From: an uncultured Oscillospiraceae bacterium
GTDB lineage: Bacteria; Bacillota; Clostridia; Oscillospirales; Acutalibacteraceae
Direction of reading: 5' to 3'
DNA: 14,754 bases
Assembly: GCA_900543525.1 (NCBI GenBank)
Contig: UQRS01000055.1
Coordinates: forward strand, 1 to 14,754
The position numbers and the translations under genes were made by a program. The number at the start of each line of letters is the position of its first letter. Within the stretch, counting starts at the first letter, position 1. A model generated the notes under the pieces. That model worked only from the letters and a program-made list of their open reading frames with translations, was not told where the DNA came from and did not search any database. This document shows, one piece after another, positions 13,539 through 14,754 of the stretch.

Positions 13539-14554
13539 ACCGAAAACTCCCTGTCAAAGGCGGGGGCAACCGCCGCAATTTTTCCGGTCAGCAGGTCAAA
13601 CTGCGCCGGCGTGATCGACTGCGCGCCGTCACAGAGGGCGGCCGCCGGATTGTTGTGCACCTCCACCATCACGCCGTCCGCGCCGGCCGCAATTCCGGCC
13701 ATCGACAGCGGCTCGACCATCCAGGCGATTCCGGCCGCGTGGGAGGGATCGACAATCACTGGCAGATGCGAAACCTTCTTCAGCAGCGGCACAGCCGACA
13801 CGTCCAGCGTATTGCGGGTCATGGTCTCAAAGGTGCGGATGCCCCGCTCGCAGAGGATTACCCGGTCGTTTCCGGCCGCCATGATGTATTCGGCGCTCAT
13901 CAGCAGCTCCTCGATGGTGTTGGCAAGCCCCCGCTTGAGGAGGATGGGCTTGTTGGTTTTTCCAAGCAGCTTGAGCAGGGCAAAATTCTGCATATTCCGG
14001 GCGCCGACCTGGATGACGTCCACATCCTCAAACAAAGGCAGCTGGTCGGCCGACATGATCTCACTCACGATGGGGAGGCCGGTCGCCTCCCTCGCATGGC
14101 GGAGGAGGTCGATGCCGTCGGCCCCCAGCCCCTGAAAGGCATAGGGAGAGGTACGCGGCTTGAAGGCGCCGCCCCGCAGCAGCTGCGCGCCGGAGGCCTT
14201 GACCGCGCGGGCAACCTCGGTGATCTGCTCCCGCGTCTCGACCGAGCAGGGGCCGGCAATGACGGTCAGCTGGCGGCTGCCGATTTTGGCGTCGCCAACC
14301 TCAATCACGGTGTCCATCGGGTGAAATTTGCGGTTGGCCTTTTTATATGGCTCCTGAATCCGGGTAACCGACTCAACCAGATCTTTGGCCTCGATCGCCT
14401 CCATATCGACTTCGGAGGTATCCCCCTCCAGCCCGATCACAACCGAATGCCGGCCGCGGGAAATGCTGGCTTTCACCCGGTTTTCATCCTCCATCTGCCG
14501 GGCGAAGGCCGCGACCTGCTCCTCGGTTGCCGTGTTTTTCAGTACGATAATCAT
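13526..14554 (-). CDS. aroF: 3-deoxy-7-phosphoheptulonate (DAHP) synthase, type I-beta with N-terminal regulatory domain
   Basis: A 342-residue enzyme that condenses phosphoenolpyruvate and erythrose 4-phosphate to DAHP, the first step of the shikimate pathway. Residues 1-67 form the ferredoxin-like (ACT-like) domain seen in Thermotoga-type DAHP synthases. The barrel follows with GPCSVE (101-106, metal ligand Cys103), GGAFKPRTSPYAFQG (128-142), LLKRG (205-209), CERGIRTFE (235-243), DPSHAAG (269-275, metal ligand His272) and the acidic ligand Glu298. The N-terminal domain of this class mediates feedback inhibition by tyrosine or phenylalanine (family knowledge). The ATG at 14554 has GAAGGAGA about 8 bases upstream. 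It overlaps tyrA, so pathway entry and the tyrosine branch are co-expressed. No clear promoter was found in the short gap to the upstream terminator. Confidence 0.95.
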   Translation of the reverse strand: MIIVLKNTATEEQVAAFARQMEDENRVKASISRGRHSVVIGLEGDTSEVDMEAIEAKDLVESVTRIQEPYKKANRKFHPMDTVIEVGDAKIGSRQLTVIAGPCSVETREQITEVARAVKASGAQLLRGGAFKPRTSPYAFQGLGADGIDLLRHAREATGLPIVSEIMSADQLPLFEDVDVIQVGARNMQNFALLKLLGKTNKPILLKRGLANTIEELLMSAEYIMAAGNDRVILCERGIRTFETMTRNTLDVSAVPLLKKVSHLPVIVDPSHAAGIAWMVEPLSMAGIAAGADGVMVEVHNNPAAALCDGAQSITPAQFDLLTGKIAAVAPAFDREFSVCGK

Positions 14555-14616
14555 AATGCATTCTCCTTCGGTTTTATCATTTTCCGTCCGGGAGCGGGAC
14601 TTTCGGGCATTCCGAT

Positions 14617-14651
14617 AAAAAAACGGAGCCCACCCGCGTGAGCCCCGTTTT
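14617..14651 (-). terminator. Intrinsic terminator after the small gene at the right edge
   Basis: AAAACGGAGCCCAC (14620-14633) and GTGAGCCCCGTTTT (14638-14651) form a 14-position stem with two mismatches and a 4-base loop. On the - strand it is followed by a run of U, and on the + strand the right arm ends in four U, so it mainly serves the - strand gene ending at 14677. Confidence 0.85.
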
Positions 14652-14676
14652 CATGAACAAAATTCAGAATCGGCGG

Positions 14677-14754
14677 TTATCCACGGCGCGGCAGGACGAA
14701 ATTGGCCCAGCTGTAAAAATAGCTGTAGCCGTAATAACCGTAATACCGTCCCAT
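14677..14754 (-). CDS. Small Gly/Tyr-rich protein of unknown function (start at, or cut by, the window edge)
   Basis: The last three bases of the window are CAT, an ATG on the - strand. It opens a 25-codon frame starting MGRYYGYYGYSYFYSW and ending in LPRRG before TAA. The composition is extreme: seven Tyr and four Gly in 25 residues. The frame ends about 26 bases before a strong terminator, which supports a real gene end here. Either this is a complete tiny protein or the C-terminal tail of a longer one; the ribosome site is outside the window. Small Gly/Tyr-rich proteins are common among sporulation-expressed and coat proteins, but I recognise no specific family. Confidence 0.45.
   Translation of the reverse strand: MGRYYGYYGYSYFYSWANFVLPRRG

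Noticed and set aside
12639..14135. Long + strand open frame opposite tyrA and aroF
   Set aside because: Antisense shadow of two enzymes with intact catalytic motifs; it starts inside the tyrA terminator.
1..14754. CRISPR arrays, tRNA or rRNA genes, insertion sequences, phage genes, toxin-antitoxin or defence modules
   Set aside because: No spaced direct repeats, cloverleaf sequences, transposase or integrase motifs or defence-protein motifs were seen on either strand.

Overview
The window looks like chromosomal DNA from a GC-rich, spore-forming, anaerobic member of the Clostridia, most likely an Oscillospiraceae/Ruminococcaceae-type gut bacterium. This rests on CotF-type spore coat genes, a T-box riboswitch, strong Shine-Dalgarno sites, intrinsic terminators with long U tracts, and a secreted esterase carrying a type I dockerin. 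The taxonomic placement is inferred from gene content only.

Layout. Bases 2-3590 (+ strand) hold the end of an ABC ATPase gene followed by a very large MacB/FtsX-type permease with a long extracytoplasmic coiled coil. They converge on a bidirectional terminator (3623-3665). Every other gene is on the - strand. In order of transcription from the right edge they are: a tiny Gly/Tyr-rich protein that starts (or ends) at the window edge; aroF-tyrA (first step of the shikimate pathway and the tyrosine branch); a long structured leader with a terminator-like hairpin; a two-gene heterodimeric ABC exporter; a signal-peptide-bearing SGNH esterase with a dockerin; a T-box-controlled ilvA-ridA operon; and a pair of small spore coat genes.

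How the genes work together. IlvA makes the reactive enamine/imine intermediate that RidA hydrolyses, and both lie behind one T-box whose best candidate specifier is AUC (Ile). AroF and TyrA overlap by 13 bases and form a tyrosine-directed pair with its own terminator. The two ABC half-transporters overlap by one base. One has a degenerate ATP site (Asp for the catalytic Glu, Gln for the switch His), the hallmark of heterodimeric type IV exporters.

Most of the window is ordinary housekeeping and accessory metabolism. No mobile element, CRISPR array, tRNA or rRNA was seen, and no obviously new multi-gene system. The places most worth a second look are the structured leader of the exporter operon (possible transcription attenuation with a small leader ORF), the multidomain dockerin esterase, the coiled-coil permease and the small aromatic peptide gene at the right edge.
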